This document shows, one piece after another, positions 34,911 to 46,386 of a stretch of 64,000 nucleotides of DNA; the stretch's first letter is position 1, and every line of letters starts with the position of its first letter. Where the stretch lies: the NCBI GenBank assembly GCA_002150815.3, contig NDFF03000038.1, forward strand, positions 372,001-436,000. The letters run 5' to 3'. The notes under the pieces are model-generated. The model was not told the origin of the DNA. It saw nothing but the letters and a program-made list of their open reading frames with translations, and made no database searches. The translations under genes and the position numbers were made by a program. Source of the DNA: Grammothele lineata. Lineage: Eukaryota > Basidiomycota > Agaricomycetes > Polyporales > Polyporaceae.

Positions 34911-36386
34911 CTAGATCGCGATCGCAGTTTCAGACCCGCGCAGTGACGGCCTGGGCGGCAGCGTCGGAGATGGCTCCCTCAACGGCGATGCACATCCCTT
35001 CTCCACCACCGCCACGCTGTCACGACTGGTATCCCTAAACGGATCCCCATCAAGCCCCATACCCCCGCTCCGGACAGACGCAGCTCTCTCCGTCGAGCGC
35101 ATCGTGTCGCCTGGGGTCGGTCCGGCGTAGAACGACTCGGCCGCGGACGCGCGCGGGCCAGAGCCAGCGCCGATTCTGGACGCGCCGTCGACGAACGGTG
35201 AGGAGAGTCGGCGGAGCGTGCGCGCGAGCCAGGTACTCGGTGTCGGCGAGCGCGCGCTGGTGCTGACGAGATGGTTTGAGGACTTGTGCGAGTCGACGGA
35301 GTAGATCGAGGCGTCATCTAGCCCGCTGAGGGTCAGCGGAGCAATCTTGGCTGTTGCGGGCGCTGGGAGCACTGGGCGCGGAGTCAGAGGGGGACAAGAT
35401 GAGCTGCGGATGCTATGCGATGCGGGAGCGATGAGAACGCAGAACGCACCTGGGGGACCGGTGTATCGCCGCTTGTTCCGTCGCTTGCGGTAGCAGAGGA
35501 ACAGTAGGAAGATGATGATGAGGAGCGCGAACGCGCCCGCGAGCCCGAACCCGGCGATCGCACCCGGGCTCAGGGAGGTTTTCGGAGCGGAGGACGATGA
35601 GGCAAAGCTTGAGCCTGAGGTTGAGCTCGCGGGCGAAGTCTGCGCCACAGTCGGGTCGGCGGACCTAGAGGCGCCGGCATCACTGGTGGTCGCAGCATCA
35701 CCAGATCGTGCGGAAGTGGAGATGGAAGTCGACTGTGAAAGGGGCCCCGATATCGCGCTCGACAAACCCAACAAGGGAGTTGCACTTCTGCTGCTGGAGG
35801 AAGATACCACACCGGGAGGCGAGGATGAAGATGCGGTGCTAGTCTCGTTGGAAGAAGCGCTTCTTGTTGTAGACGAGGAGGAAAGCGATGCGGATGTGAG
35901 AGATGAGACTGGCTGAGCGCTATCTGGCGGGATGGCGCCTGTGGAAGTAGAGGTGCTGACGCCTGTCGATGTGTTCTCCGCCGTTGCCGCACCCGCCGTC
36001 GTCTCCGTGACAACGCTCGTAGCGCCCGCTTTTACAGAGGGGCCTCGGTCCAGCAGACAACTGGTGTCGTCGCTGCCCTGGACGATGAACGAGCCCGTCG
36101 TCGCGGTCTCGTTGTTCGCGTCCATGACGGTGATGTTGGCCACCGTGCCTCCGCGCAGAGTTGCCGCCCAGTCGACGGACGGTTGCCTCAAGGTACTGAA
36201 GACAAATGACACGTCGCTATCGCTGTCAATAAAGAGCGCGTATGCGGGTTGGCCGCCATTCCAAGTGATGTGCGTGGCCTTGCATTGCGTCACGTTGGTC
36301 GGAGTGTCGATGGAAATGGAAGCGACCGCCGGGAGAAAAGTCGAGATGACGGAGAGCGCCAGAAAAAGGAAGAACACGCGGTCCAT
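34911..36386 (-). CDS. Ser/Thr-rich single-pass cell-surface protein (paralogue 2)
   Basis: Exons 36386-35450 and 35371-34911 (78-nt intron, readable through in frame) give 465 aa. Signal peptide at residues 1-23 (FFLFLALSVISTFLPAVASI). An N-terminal domain of about 95 residues has TPTNVTQCKATHITWNGGQP, similar to TPINATQCETTRIVWDGGEP in the 23699-25340 gene. A Ser/Thr/Ala stalk of about 160 residues follows, then a transmembrane helix (AGFGLAGAFALLIIIFLLFL) and the basic stop CYRKRRNKRR. The tail, about 150 residues, contains ASAAESFYAGPTPGD and several Ser-Arg sites. The intron position, just inside the membrane, is the same as in paralogue 1. Likely a surface sensor or adhesin-like protein; ligand unknown. 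Confidence 0.82.
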   Translation of the reverse strand: MDRVFFLFLALSVISTFLPAVASISIDTPTNVTQCKATHITWNGGQPAYALFIDSDSDVSFVFSTLRQPSVDWAATLRGGTVANITVMDANNETATTGSFIVQGSDDTSCLLDRGPSVKAGATSVVTETTAGAATAENTSTGVSTSTSTGAIPPDSAQPVSSLTSASLSSSSTTRSASSNETSTASSSSPPGVVSSSSSRSATPLLGLSSAISGPLSQSTSISTSARSGDAATTSDAGASRSADPTVAQTSPASSTSGSSFASSSSAPKTSLSPGAIAGFGLAGAFALLIIIFLLFLCYRKRRNKRRYTGPPGAFCVLIAPASHSIRSSSCPPLTPRPVLPAPATAKIAPLTLSGLDDASIYSVDSHKSSNHLVSTSARSPTPSTWLARTLRRLSSPFVDGASRIGAGSGPRASAAESFYAGPTPGDTMRSTERAASVRSGGMGLDGDPFRDTSRDSVAVVEKGCASPLREPSPTLPPRPSLRGSETAIAI

Positions 36387-37643
36387 AATGAAAAGCCCGT
36401 GGAGGGACGGAAGAGCTGGTGTGGCATGATGTCAGCGAAGCCCTCTCACCGAGGCGGGGGTGGTGACTCGACTCACGCGGATGAAAGCGCAGGGCAAAGA
36501 ATGCCACTGGACGCTACGACCTGCGCTGGACGAATGTCGAAACGAAAGGAGAGACAAGGAGCGAATGGCGGAAAGAGACGAAGGAGGACGACAGCGCCGC
36601 TGTCTGTGGTGCAGACGGGGGGAGGGCAACGGGAGACACGCACAGCGCACAAGAGCCGCGGCGCAGAGAGCACGCAGACAAGCTGACTTCCGTTCGGGAT
36701 GAGATCAGCTGGTAACCAACCAAGAAGACGGGAAGTCCGTGGTATGAGAAGTTCACGGAAGGAGTAGGTTCTCATTACAGAGATCCGCGCCGACCGGTCC
36801 GTCGGCCGCATAATAGGATGGCCGCATAATAGGATGACGGCATTGGAAGGAAATCCTCGGGAGTCATGAGATCCTCTCGTATTGTTGCGAAGGACGAGAG
36901 CAGGCCGTGAACGAAGAGCAGACAAGAGGGTTTCTACGGTGACAGAGAATAAACATAAGATACACGGAAAACGAAAATATACGCACAGAGATGACAATTG
37001 CGTCCCCAACAGCACCTACGTTCATGTGCACCCGCTCAGCGCACTGGGGAATGTCGCCGCGGACGACCACTGGCAGCATCGGTGTTGATGAGGTTCTCAT
37101 GTTCCTGGAGTCGCGAAGGTTTGCAAAGACAATACCGCGGGCGTGCGCACAGAGAGAGTGGATATGATCATCTTGACGACGAATAGAGTCAGGGAATCAG
37201 TCAGCTCCGCCGTGCGTGTGTGGCGTCGCCGCGGGAAGTGGCTGATATTTATCAGTATTTGTCTCTCCTGCCTTTTTTGGTTGTGGAGCGCGTGTTGGGC
37301 TTGGCAAGCGCGTACAATTGCTCTTTGTAGTAGAGCTAAGATATAATGGCGGCTGTTCCAATAGCTGTGAATCCTGATTCTCTTCTCTTTGCCTCACAGC
37401 ACCATGTCAGGGCACGGCCGAAGCCTAAGACGCGCCGAATCCAAACTTCAGCCCACCCAATTTCAACAGGACCAGTGCCGGGATCACTGGACCCCCGACT
37501 CGGACCGCGACTTGAACCATCGCCCGAGTAACCCTAGCAGAGCTCTGCAGGAATCGAAGCCGTATTCTATCGCATGGACTACGGTTCTTCAAGTGCTCCT
37601 GATTATAGTCATGCTTCCATCTCTTTTGCAACTACGGGACGCA
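36387..37643. other. Divergent intergenic region (surface protein / small heat-shock protein)
   Basis: Should hold both promoters. A 26-nt motif GTGGCTGATATTTATCAGTA plus TTTGTC at 37238-37263 recurs at 26163-26188. The plus-strand frame 37389-37670 runs into the first exon of the Hsp20 gene, so the Hsp20 start may lie further upstream. Nothing else was seen. Confidence 0.5.
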
Positions 37644-38111
37644 ATGTTGGGTAATATCCGGCCTAGGTGAGTACGCATTTTGGTTTTATGTTCCACACAA
37701 ACTACATGATACTGAGCTGTGGCCTTACGATTCAAGGATGGATGTCCACGAGGACAAATCCATGAATCTCGCTACCGTCACGTTCGAGCTTCCAGGTCTT
37801 CGCAAACAAGACGTTGGAATTGACGTGCATTGCAACTACGTCTCCGTTCACGGCAAGACCAGGCCTCTCACCAAACCCGCGACGAAGGGATTCGTCACAA
37901 GTGAGCGCCAGTTTGGGAGCTTTTCGCGCTCATTCAAGGTTCCTGAGGGTCTGAGGGTGCGTCGTGTATCGCATTTCTCGATTTACTTCTCCGACCCTTC
38001 TCCGTTGAACAGCCAGAAGAAGTTATAGCGTCGCTGGATAATGGAGTGCTAACGATCACGTACCCTCTGAAGGCGAGCGGAAGGCTCCCAAAGACGGTGC
38101 CCATCGTGTAG
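37644..38111 (+). CDS. Small heat-shock protein (Hsp20 / alpha-crystallin)
   Basis: Exons 37644-37666, 37737-37956 and 38013-38111 join in phase to about 113 aa. The alpha-crystallin domain is clear: RPRMDVHEDKSMNLATVTFE, LPGLRKQDVGIDVHCNYVSV, FGSFSRSFKVPEGLRPEEVI, and the last beta strand SLDNGVLTITYPL. Such proteins are ATP-independent chaperones that hold unfolding proteins. The protein is shorter than the usual fungal Hsp20 (about 140-160 aa) because little N-terminal arm is included. The open frame continues upstream to 37389, so the true start is unsure. There is no C-terminal IxI/V tail motif beyond VPIV. Confidence 0.82.
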
Positions 38112-39012
38112 CTCGGCTAGGTGTACACGCTTGTTGTAGCAACGATCATTGGGCGGGATAGAATTGTATTCTCGCAACACGACCGCCGCCGATTTCGGTT
38201 ACTACTGATCATCCCATATGTATGCGGGCCCGCGCGATTAGATGCTGTGCGTTTCTTCCTTACTACGCAGTTATTCGGGCGGCGGGTTTCGCATGCAAGG
38301 TGAGCGTCGCCGTGCTTATAGACACACTGAAGTACTGACTCTTTCCAATCGCTCACTCAAATGTCCTATAGAAGATCAGATCGAATACGTGAGCCGCTAC
38401 GTAATTCGCATTCACAACGTGCTTCGAAAATGTTCGCGACGCCGACGAGTCTGATTGTCGAGGCTCCCAAAGCTATGACTCATCTCATCAAACGCCGTTC
38501 AAACCTCGGAGTTAGCCCCAGCTAGTGGTTCTAAGCTTACATAACATCAATCCCATGCGACGGCAGCGGTACCTAGTAGGTTGTCTTTGTTGGTCAATCA
38601 CGACCGTTCAAAATGCTCATAAGGCATGGCGAGAAGCATACAACATTGCAAATGGCCCTATTGCGAGTGCAAAATTCAACGCAGAATTGACGGTGGTACG
38701 GCATGTCGCAAATTCAGTCATGCTCTTGCATTAGGAGTACCGCGTGGCCTAGGTAACACGCGCTGTTCAGGCGTCTGAGCTCAGTCAACCTCATACTGAT
38801 TCCCCCTTTTCTTTCCTCTCTCACCCCCAATTTTCGTACACGCACACACTCCTTACTCCTCTCAGTCCTCCTCGCGTTCATGCAATCCAACGATCCTCCG
38901 CTAACGACTCGCCTTCTCCGTGCTACTGCGTCTAGTCAGGTAGTAGGAGGGTCCCCTCGGCTTCGTCACGCATCGAGCGAACGTCTTCCGGTTCGTCCCG
39001 TCTCTTCTGCCA
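38112..39012. other. Intergenic region; may include the 5' exon of the KRE6-like gene
   Basis: No separate gene is supported. A pyrimidine-rich tract at 38790-38870 looks like a fungal core promoter/leader. The ATG at 38880 opens a frame that does not connect in phase to the KRE6-like exons without an undetected intron. Confidence 0.45.
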
Positions 39013-41290
39013 ATGCGCTCGAGTATCGCGCTCTCACTTATGTATATTCAGCAGGTCTCCCAGTACGGCTCCGACAACCACTCAATCGCAGTTCCGACGT
39101 CGCTGTCTGACAAGGTGTGCCCGCTAGTATGACCTCTCGGTTCGAGTTGAAGTCTCATTGAGCGTTCATCTCAGTATGCGCTCTCTCCCGATCCGTCGTC
39201 TTGGGGGACAGCGACCTCGATGGAGTCCAGAGAAGACGACGACTTTCTCCACAACCCTCATCCTCTGCGCGACCGTAAGGAAGACAGAGGCGGACACATA
39301 TTCACACCGAGGGGTATCGCCAACGTTGGCTGCATATTCGTTCTCTGCGCGGGAATTATAACCTTGTTGTAAGCGTGTGCCTTTCACTGTTTACCCGCTA
39401 TGTGATGCTCACAGACGGCGCGTGACGCAGCGCCGGATACCCCCTCATCACCTACTTCCAGCGGGTGAAGCAGAGCAAACAAGGCGGCTTCAATCTCGGC
39501 GGCATCAACGCTTCTGGCCAGATTCCGAGTTTCTCAGGGAACTGGGGCCTCATCGACCGGGACACGCCGCCAGACGCACACGCCATCAGCGACTTTATGA
39601 CCGGCAAGTCCTGGCAACTCGTGTTCAGCGACGAGTTCAACGTCGAAGAGCGCACCTTCTACCCCGGCGATGACCCGTATTGGGAGGCGGTCGACTTGCA
39701 CTACTGGCAGACGGTCAACCTCGAGTGGTACGACCCTTCGGCGATCACGACGCGCAACGGCTCTCTCGAGATCACCCTCAGCGCAAAGCCCGAGCACGAC
39801 CGGAACTATACGGGTGGGATGATGTCGACGTGGAACAAGTTCTGCTTCACGGGTGGGATGGTGTTGGCCTCCGTCGTGCTCCCCGGTATGAACAACATTC
39901 AGGGGCTGTGGCCTGCAATTTGGACGATGGGGAATTTGGGACGTGCAGGGTACGGGGCGAGCCTAGACGGTCTGGTACGTTTGACTTGTTACATCCCATC
40001 GGTTTTGTATCGCTCATGCGCTGCGGTTTGACTCGCCACGATTGAAGTGGCCCTATACGTATGATTCATGCGACGTTGGCACAGTGGCGAACCAGTCCGT
40101 CAATGGTCTTCCGGTGGCGGCCACGAACACAGGCATCTCAAGCTACGACTATGTCCTCTCTTATCTCCCGGGTCAGCGGCTCTCGCGCTGCACCTGCCCT
40201 GGAGAGTCGCACCCGGGGCCCGTACACGCCTCCGACGGAACGTACGTCGGCCGCTCTGCCCCGGAGATTGATATTTTTGAGGCCCAGGTGCGCAACGTCC
40301 CACATCTCCAGGATTTACGACTGCTGACTTTCGGTCTTACACAGATTTCTCCGTTGCACGACGGTGATCCGCTGAGCGGCCAAGTGTCGCAATCAGCACA
40401 ATGGGGAGTACGTCTTAGTCATTTTGGCGCCCTCGTGCAGCGATATTTACCTCCGTTATCAGCCTTTCAATTCTCACTACGCTTGGTTCAATACGTCTGA
40501 CAACCTCATCATTCCCGACACCTCCAGCACTCATCTGAACAGTTACACTGGCGCGGCGTACCAGCAAGCCTCCTCAGCCGTCTCTGTGACCAGTATGTAC
40601 TCCGTTCATTCGTATGCACTTCAGAGCTGACGTTTAGCGTAGACCAGCAGGCGTATGAGCTCACCGGAAACCAATACTCGATTTACGGCATACAATACAA
40701 ACCAGGTTTCGACGATGCTGTGAGTTGAATCGCACCTCGTCTGCGCTTCGCGATGGTTCTAATTTCCTGTTCGCAGTATATTAGCTGGATCACAGATAAT
40801 AAGCTCGTATGGACACTGAAGCAACCTGGCTTCGCCGCCGCGTCCGATGTCGAAATTGGGCCCAGGCCGGTGCCCCAAGAGCCCATGGTGGGTCCTACGC
40901 TTGTCTTTGCCAGGCTAGAGTCTTATTTGACTTCACCTTCGTTCTACCATAGTACCTCATCGCAAATCTCGGCATGTCCAAAAACTTCGGCACCGTCGAT
41001 CTTGAGCACATCACGTTTCCAGCGACGATGAAAGTGGATTGGATCAGGGTTTACCAGGACCCGGACAACATCAACATCGGATGCGACCCTCCGGACTTTC
41101 CGACTGCGGCGTACATCAACCAGTGAGAATCTTCTCTTAGTGTGAGAGCGAGTGGACATTGACGGCGTGCGGACTGAGAAGGTACATCGAGGCGTACACC
41201 AACCCCAACTTGACGACGTGGGCTGGAGATGCAGATACTGGCGGATATGGCCAGCCCATTCCAAAGAACAGCTTCTTGGGCGAATGTTGA
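39013..41290 (+). CDS. KRE6/SKN1-like beta-1,6-glucan synthesis-associated protein (GH16 fold)
   Basis: Exons: 39013-39114, 39175-39368, 39431-39974, 40048-40287, 40345-40407, 40463-about 40592, about 40638-40719, 40777-40887, 40953-41122 and 41182-41290. The cytosolic N-terminus has LSPDPSSWG and DDDFLHNPHPLRDRK. A signal-anchor helix is formed across intron 2 (ANVGCIFVLCAGIITLFAGY). The lumenal part has GKSWQLVFSDEFNVE, LWPAIWTMGNLGRAGYGA and WPYTYDSCDVGT. The GH16 catalytic motif is PEIDIFEAQ, and the end is the family's Cys-containing tail. Kre6/Skn1 are type II Golgi/ER membrane proteins needed for cell-wall beta-1,6-glucan. Two points are unresolved: the start, and the splice near 40592-40638, where no consensus pair gives an open frame. 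Confidence 0.85.
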
Positions 41291-41890
41291 ACGGCTGTTG
41301 TCGGCAGCGACGTACTAGGCGCTTCTGATCAAATCTTGAACGTACTTCAAATTGGATGTGTGTTATCTTGGCTACGTACCGCGATCCATGAATGCCTGGC
41401 TTGAGTCCGAGAATCGATGCCGCGGTAGAACGCATCTCTCCCTTACGACGCTCGATACGCTGAGTCCTGTCTTCGACCCACCGAGTCGTCATTACAACGC
41501 ACGTACTTCCCTGATACTTCTGCCTACTGAAATTCCTTGACGTAGAAGAATGCTGCCAGAGATAATGCAAGTAGAGATATGTCATGGTGTAAGAATGAAA
41601 TAAGGATGCGGCGTGCTCTTCTGGATCTGCCAGCGACACCCGTTGTGCCACCGACAGGCGCCGGTGCGGGTGGCTGAACCTGTTTGCTAGTATTTGGTTT
41701 CCTATCAAATCCGCCATTCACCTCAGCGCCCGGGCGCTTCAAGCCCAGTTTGCCAGCTGATCTCGTCATCCAAGTCGCTCTACCCGATCTCCTTTCTGTT
41801 CACGACGGTCTACTTCCTCAAAATATAAATCCGTTATCCTTTCCATTAAACTTTGCGCTGGATCTCTTTGAAGAACTCTGCAGGGGTCAA
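41291..41890. other. Intergenic region with promoter-like motif
   Basis: Upstream region of the F-box/propeller gene at 41891. The block GTGGCTGAACCTGTTTGCTA at 41670 corresponds to GTGGCTGGGTTTGTTTGCTA at 44240, each about 210-220 bases before the ATG of one of the two tandem genes. The two upstream regions also share TTTGCGCTGGATCTCTTTGA-like words near the start codon. Confidence 0.5.
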
Positions 41891-43838
41891 ATGTCTCTCA
41901 GTATCCCGCGATGCGCACTCCTAGATCTCCCAGATGAGATCAAAATCGATATATTCAACGAGCTGGATGTGCCTAGCATGCTTGGTTGCATGACAGTTGG
42001 TATAATCATCTTTTAAACACGTTATGGCCCTCATTTTTTTCTCACAACATAGGTTTGTCGAGCAATCCGCAGTCTAGTCGCCAACACCGCGTCCCTCCAG
42101 TATCAGATTGCTCTTTCAGCGGCTGGGATGGTTCACGGAAACGTAGATGCACCCATACCTCATCTGAGACAAAGACTGCGAGAGTACACGGGCACATTCA
42201 AGAATGCTCCGTTAACCCCCTCGCTTACTCTACAAATGCGCCGGGACGACGGATCGTTGTCGAAATGGTGGCCATCGTCTGGCGGCGTTTTGCCGTACGC
42301 CGATGGCGAGTGTCTCAAGCTGTTTCGCCCTCCTTCTCGCAGCAAAGGACTGTCCGCGCGCACATGGACTATCGACAACATTCCAATTCCACTTCAGCCT
42401 GTACGACAATGTGCAGTCGATCTTGTCCAAGACCTAGTGGTCTTGTCTGAAGATTCAATAATCAACCCAAATGCGTGAGCCGGTTCACATTTCACTACGA
42501 TAGCATAGTACATTGTTGATTTGGCTAGTCAGGGTTCTACGTTGTCATCTGCTCTCGATCACAGAAAACGGCGCCCCTCACCCCCTATCAAAGAGTGGCG
42601 GTGTATTGCTTGGAATTCCTCAAACTCGACGTTCGCAATTCTGTGACATACAGATTTACAACGACTTGTTGGGATGGATGCTCGGGGGGCAGCCCCCCGA
42701 GATGCGCGTCTTCAATTGGAAGACAGGTGCTTCTCTCTGGGTTCGCATATCACGCCAGAACTGTTTGAATCTCTCATATCTAACCCCGTTCCCAAGGTAT
42801 ACGACCCCGTTATGCCCAACGCATTCTTTTGCATCCTCGACACCAAGCACGTTGCCGTCATCGACAGCCTCGACCTCGGTGTCTGCATCTTCGACCTCAC
42901 GCCGCCCCCGCCGGAGCTGACGATCACGTCCGGACGTACAGCACGCCTCCTCTGCCGACTGGACTTTCCCGAGCGGACTGATGTTGTTCTTTCACATGCA
43001 CAGACTACCTTTGGGGGCGACAGACCCTCCCTCTTCCTGAGCTACACCGCCGCTAGCATACACCCCGCTCTTTTTCCTCCTGAAGACCACGCTTGGGGTC
43101 CCAACGCCCGCCGTGGACCAGCGTTTGATGTAGACCCCGTGCACGCAGTACTCGCCATCGTTTGCATGCGGTCCTCGATTTCCCAAGACTTATTCGACCC
43201 CTTCGGGAACCCAATTGAGCGACTTACACGCTTCTGCAACGTCCTCTTCGTGCCCGTCTCAACTCTCCTCAGGCATGCTCATCAGGCGCGCGGCTCTGCC
43301 TCGATCGCTAACGACCCATGGAAGAACGTGGGCGCAGCCCTCGTCTGGGACGCGTGGGGCCCGGCGGGCTCACGCTGGCTCACGTTTGCGGACAACCCGC
43401 TCTCGGTAGTAGTCTCAGGCTCGCGCGTCGTGATGCACTTCGGGAGTGCGAACGAACGGGGCGTGGACTTGTTGATGTTTGACGTACGTCCGCAGCCCTG
43501 TGCGCGCAGTTTGAAGTCGCAAAGAGAAGGCAAAAGCGAAGGCGATGAAGATGCGGCTTTCCGAATATGGATTGTCACTGATCCCGACGTCGTCGGCGTA
43601 CCAAATGTGTTCATACGGCCGGTCCATACGACCTTCCCCTACACGGTTGCGTGCCGCCGAATCACAGAAAGCTCTATGGGACGGGTCATGTACGTCGGAG
43701 ACACGATAGTCATGATTGGGGTACGTCGACGTTGCACTGTTACAGCATGATGTGTTCACAGAACTAACGGAATGTTGGGTGTACTAGGAGGTACAACCTT
43801 GGGCCAATCAGATAGTATTCTATTCATTGCTATCATAG
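41891..43838 (+). CDS. F-box protein with predicted beta-propeller-like C-terminus (family member 1)
   Basis: Five exons (41891-41995, 42053-42474, 42533-42740, 42797-43720, 43788-43838) join in phase to 569 aa. The F-box spans the first intron: LLDLPDEIKIDIFNELD then MLGCMT/VCRAIRSLVANTASL. The rest (about residues 60-560) has repeated strand-like blocks, each of 40-60 residues: HLLSIT, IYNDLLGWML, MRVFNWKTGASLW, FCILDTKHVAVIDSLDLGVC, DAWGPAGSRWLTF, VDLLMFDVRP. This suggests a beta-propeller (inference). Its tandem neighbour at 44447 is closely related. By analogy with F-box/WD proteins it would bind Skp1 at the N-terminus and recruit a substrate with the propeller. Confidence 0.87.
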
Positions 43839-44446
43839 ACTCCTTGGAAATGCCTTCTTTATTGTCAAGCAGGATCGTGTGCCGCAGTGACCTGCTCGGT
43901 GGCTATGTACTCAGGCGGCCGAAGTGGGGTTCCTTAGCTCATCAGTATTAAGTATCCCGAGCAACCTTGGAGCAATCACAGAAATTTGAACGTGGGCAAT
44001 CGTGGAGTCGTGTGCTTAGATATTTGAGTCATTGGTACACTGGATTGTCTCATGATCACCGGATGAGGGTTCGACGGTTCGTACGCGACGACATATAAGT
44101 AAACACACCTGAGATTAAACCAACGCCCCCGAAAACGCACCGCTGGCACTTCAAAGTTCAAACGTTCGATTTTGTACAGTGATATCATGATATGTATACT
44201 AAACGCGCGGACCAGCCTGAGGGATGGCGCCAGCTGTCGGTGGCTGGGTTTGTTTGCTAGTGTTTGGCAACTTACTCGATTATCATTCAACGCCGGCTGC
44301 CCTGCCAGATCTACCGAATCGCTACGTATCATCGAACTCCCATTTAACTTACGTTCCCATACTACGATACTCTAACGCGGCCTTCAGGTACTCAAGGAAG
44401 CTAAATCCTGCGCTTGATCTCTTCGAAGGGGGCTGTCGACGGTCAA
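43839..44446. other. Intergenic region between tandem F-box/propeller genes
   Basis: Promoter region of the second gene. Its last 220 bases resemble the promoter of the first gene (see 41291-41890). No gene is seen. Confidence 0.5.
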
Positions 44447-46386
44447 ATGTCTCTAAATAGCGCCTCGCCGCGCACGCTCTTAGAACTCCCAGATGAGGTC
44501 AAAATCGACGTATTGAGTAAGCTAGACGTACCTAGCATGCTCTCCTGTATGACCGTTCGTACGTTTTTATGATTTGGCACATCCTTGCACTTATCTTTCC
44601 CTCGACATAGGTCCGTCGAGAAAACCATCGTCTCATCACCGGTACCGCGTCCCTTCAGTATCAGATAGCTCTTGCAGCTGCTGGGATGGTTCCCGGAGAT
44701 ACGGATGCGCCTGTACATAATCTAAGGCGAAGGCTTGAAGAGTATACGATCACCTTCAAGGATGCTCCGTTGACAGCCTCGCTCACTCTACAATTCCGTC
44801 GGGACGACGGGTCAATCTCGAAATGGTGGCCGTCGTCTGGCGGCGTCTTGCCGTACGCAGACGGCGAGTGCCTCAAGCTGTTTCGCCCCCCTTCTCGCAG
44901 CAGAGGACTCTCTGCGCATACATGGGCCGTCGACAACATTCCAATCCCCCTGCACTCTGTACGACAATGTGCAGTCGACCTCGCTCAAGACTTGGTGGTC
45001 GTGTCTGAGGACCCGCCAGGTGGCCCAAATGCGTGAGCGGAACCGGAGTCCCGCACAATGATATACCATAGTACTGACTTGACCTCATTAGGCGTCCGCG
45101 TTGTCATCTGCTTTCGATAACAGGCAACGGCGCACCCCATCCCCTGTCTGCGAGCGGCATGCTGATCGGGATCCCAGCAACTCAACACTCGCTCTTCCGC
45201 GACATACAGATTTACAACGATATAGTGGGGTGGACGATTGGACGACAGTTCCTCGAGATGCGCGTCTTCAATTGGAAGACGGGTGCTTCTGTCTGGGTTC
45301 GCCTCCATCTGCTCGAGCTACCTCTCAATCGCATATCTCACCATTGCGTTTAGGTGCATAATCCTCTTATGCCCAACGCGTCCTTTTACATCCTCGACCC
45401 CAGGCACGCCGTTGTCATCGACGACCTCGACCGCGGTATCTGCATATACGACCTCACCCGGTCGCACAAAAATACGCCCGAGCACGCCGCACCCCTCTGC
45501 CGGCTCAAGTTCCCCGACCGCGTCCAAGTCGGCCTCTCCCAAGTCGCCTTCGGCCGCGACAGCTCCTCCCTCTCCCTCGGCTACGCCGCCGCAAATATCC
45601 ACCCCGCCCGCTTCCCCCCTGACGGCCCCAGCTCAGGGGGGCCGGCGTTCGATGTCGACCCGGCACACGCGGTGCTCGCTATCGTCTGCATGCGGCCCCT
45701 CCCTGATCCGCGCGTCTTCCTCCAAAATCCCGGCGCGCACGGCGCGCGCCTCAGCGACGTCCTCTTCGTGCCCGTCTCGACGCTCCTTGCGTGCGCACAG
45801 CGTGCGCGCGCTTCCTCAGACTCGAATAACCCAAACGACAACAACGATCCGCCCCCGACCACAGTATGGTCCTGGCACGGATGGGGCGAGACGGGCTCCC
45901 GCTGGCTCACGCTCGCGGACGACCGGATCTCGCTCGCGGTCTCTGGCTCGCGCGCGGCGGTGCGCTTCCGGAACCCGGACGGCCAGGCGCAGAGCGCGGA
46001 CGTGCTGCTGTTCGACGTGCGCGCGCAGCCTGGGGCGCGCCGTTCCGAGAACGAGAATAAGTCCGGGAGTGAAGGCGAAGGCGATGGAGATGGCGGGGAC
46101 GAAGACGCAAGTCCCAAGCGGTGGATCGTCCCGGATCCGGACGCTGTCGGCGCCCCAAGGGTGCTTGTACGCCCTGTGCAGACGACCTTCCCCTACACGG
46201 TGGCGTGCCGCCGATTCGACGCGACTTACCCTGGGCTGAGCATGATCACCGTGGGAGACACGATAGGGATGGTGGTACGTCGCGCCATCACAAATTGAGT
46301 CGCGTCCCCAGAACTAACGGGGTATTCGATGCATCTTGTAGGAGGCCAGAGGAGACCAAGTAGCGTTCCGTTTCTTGCTGTCATAG
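44447..46386 (+). CDS. F-box protein with predicted beta-propeller-like C-terminus (family member 2)
   Basis: Five exons (44447-44554, 44611-45032, 45092-45296, 45354-46274, 46342-46386) give 566 aa, with the same exon phases as member 1 and exon 2 of identical length (422 nt). F-box LLELPDEVKIDVLSKLD then SMLSCMT/VRRENHRLITGTASL. Conserved body blocks: SKWWPSSGGVLPYADGECLK, HLLSIT, IYNDIVGWTI, MRVFNWKTGASVW, HGWGETGSRWLTL, ADVLLFDVRA. The high DNA similarity to 41891-43838 marks a recent tandem duplication. The last exon (GDQVAFRFLLS) is repeated as a fragment at 46711-46860. Confidence 0.87.

Noticed and set aside
35372..35449. Read-through of 26 residues after the membrane stop of the Ser/Thr-rich protein
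   Set aside because: It has GTGCGT...CCCAG ends and the paralogue has an intron at the same place.
38880..39110. Frame from ATG 38880 as the start of the KRE6-like protein
   Set aside because: It is in a different frame from the exon coding LSDK/YALSPDPSSWG, and no intron in between repairs this.
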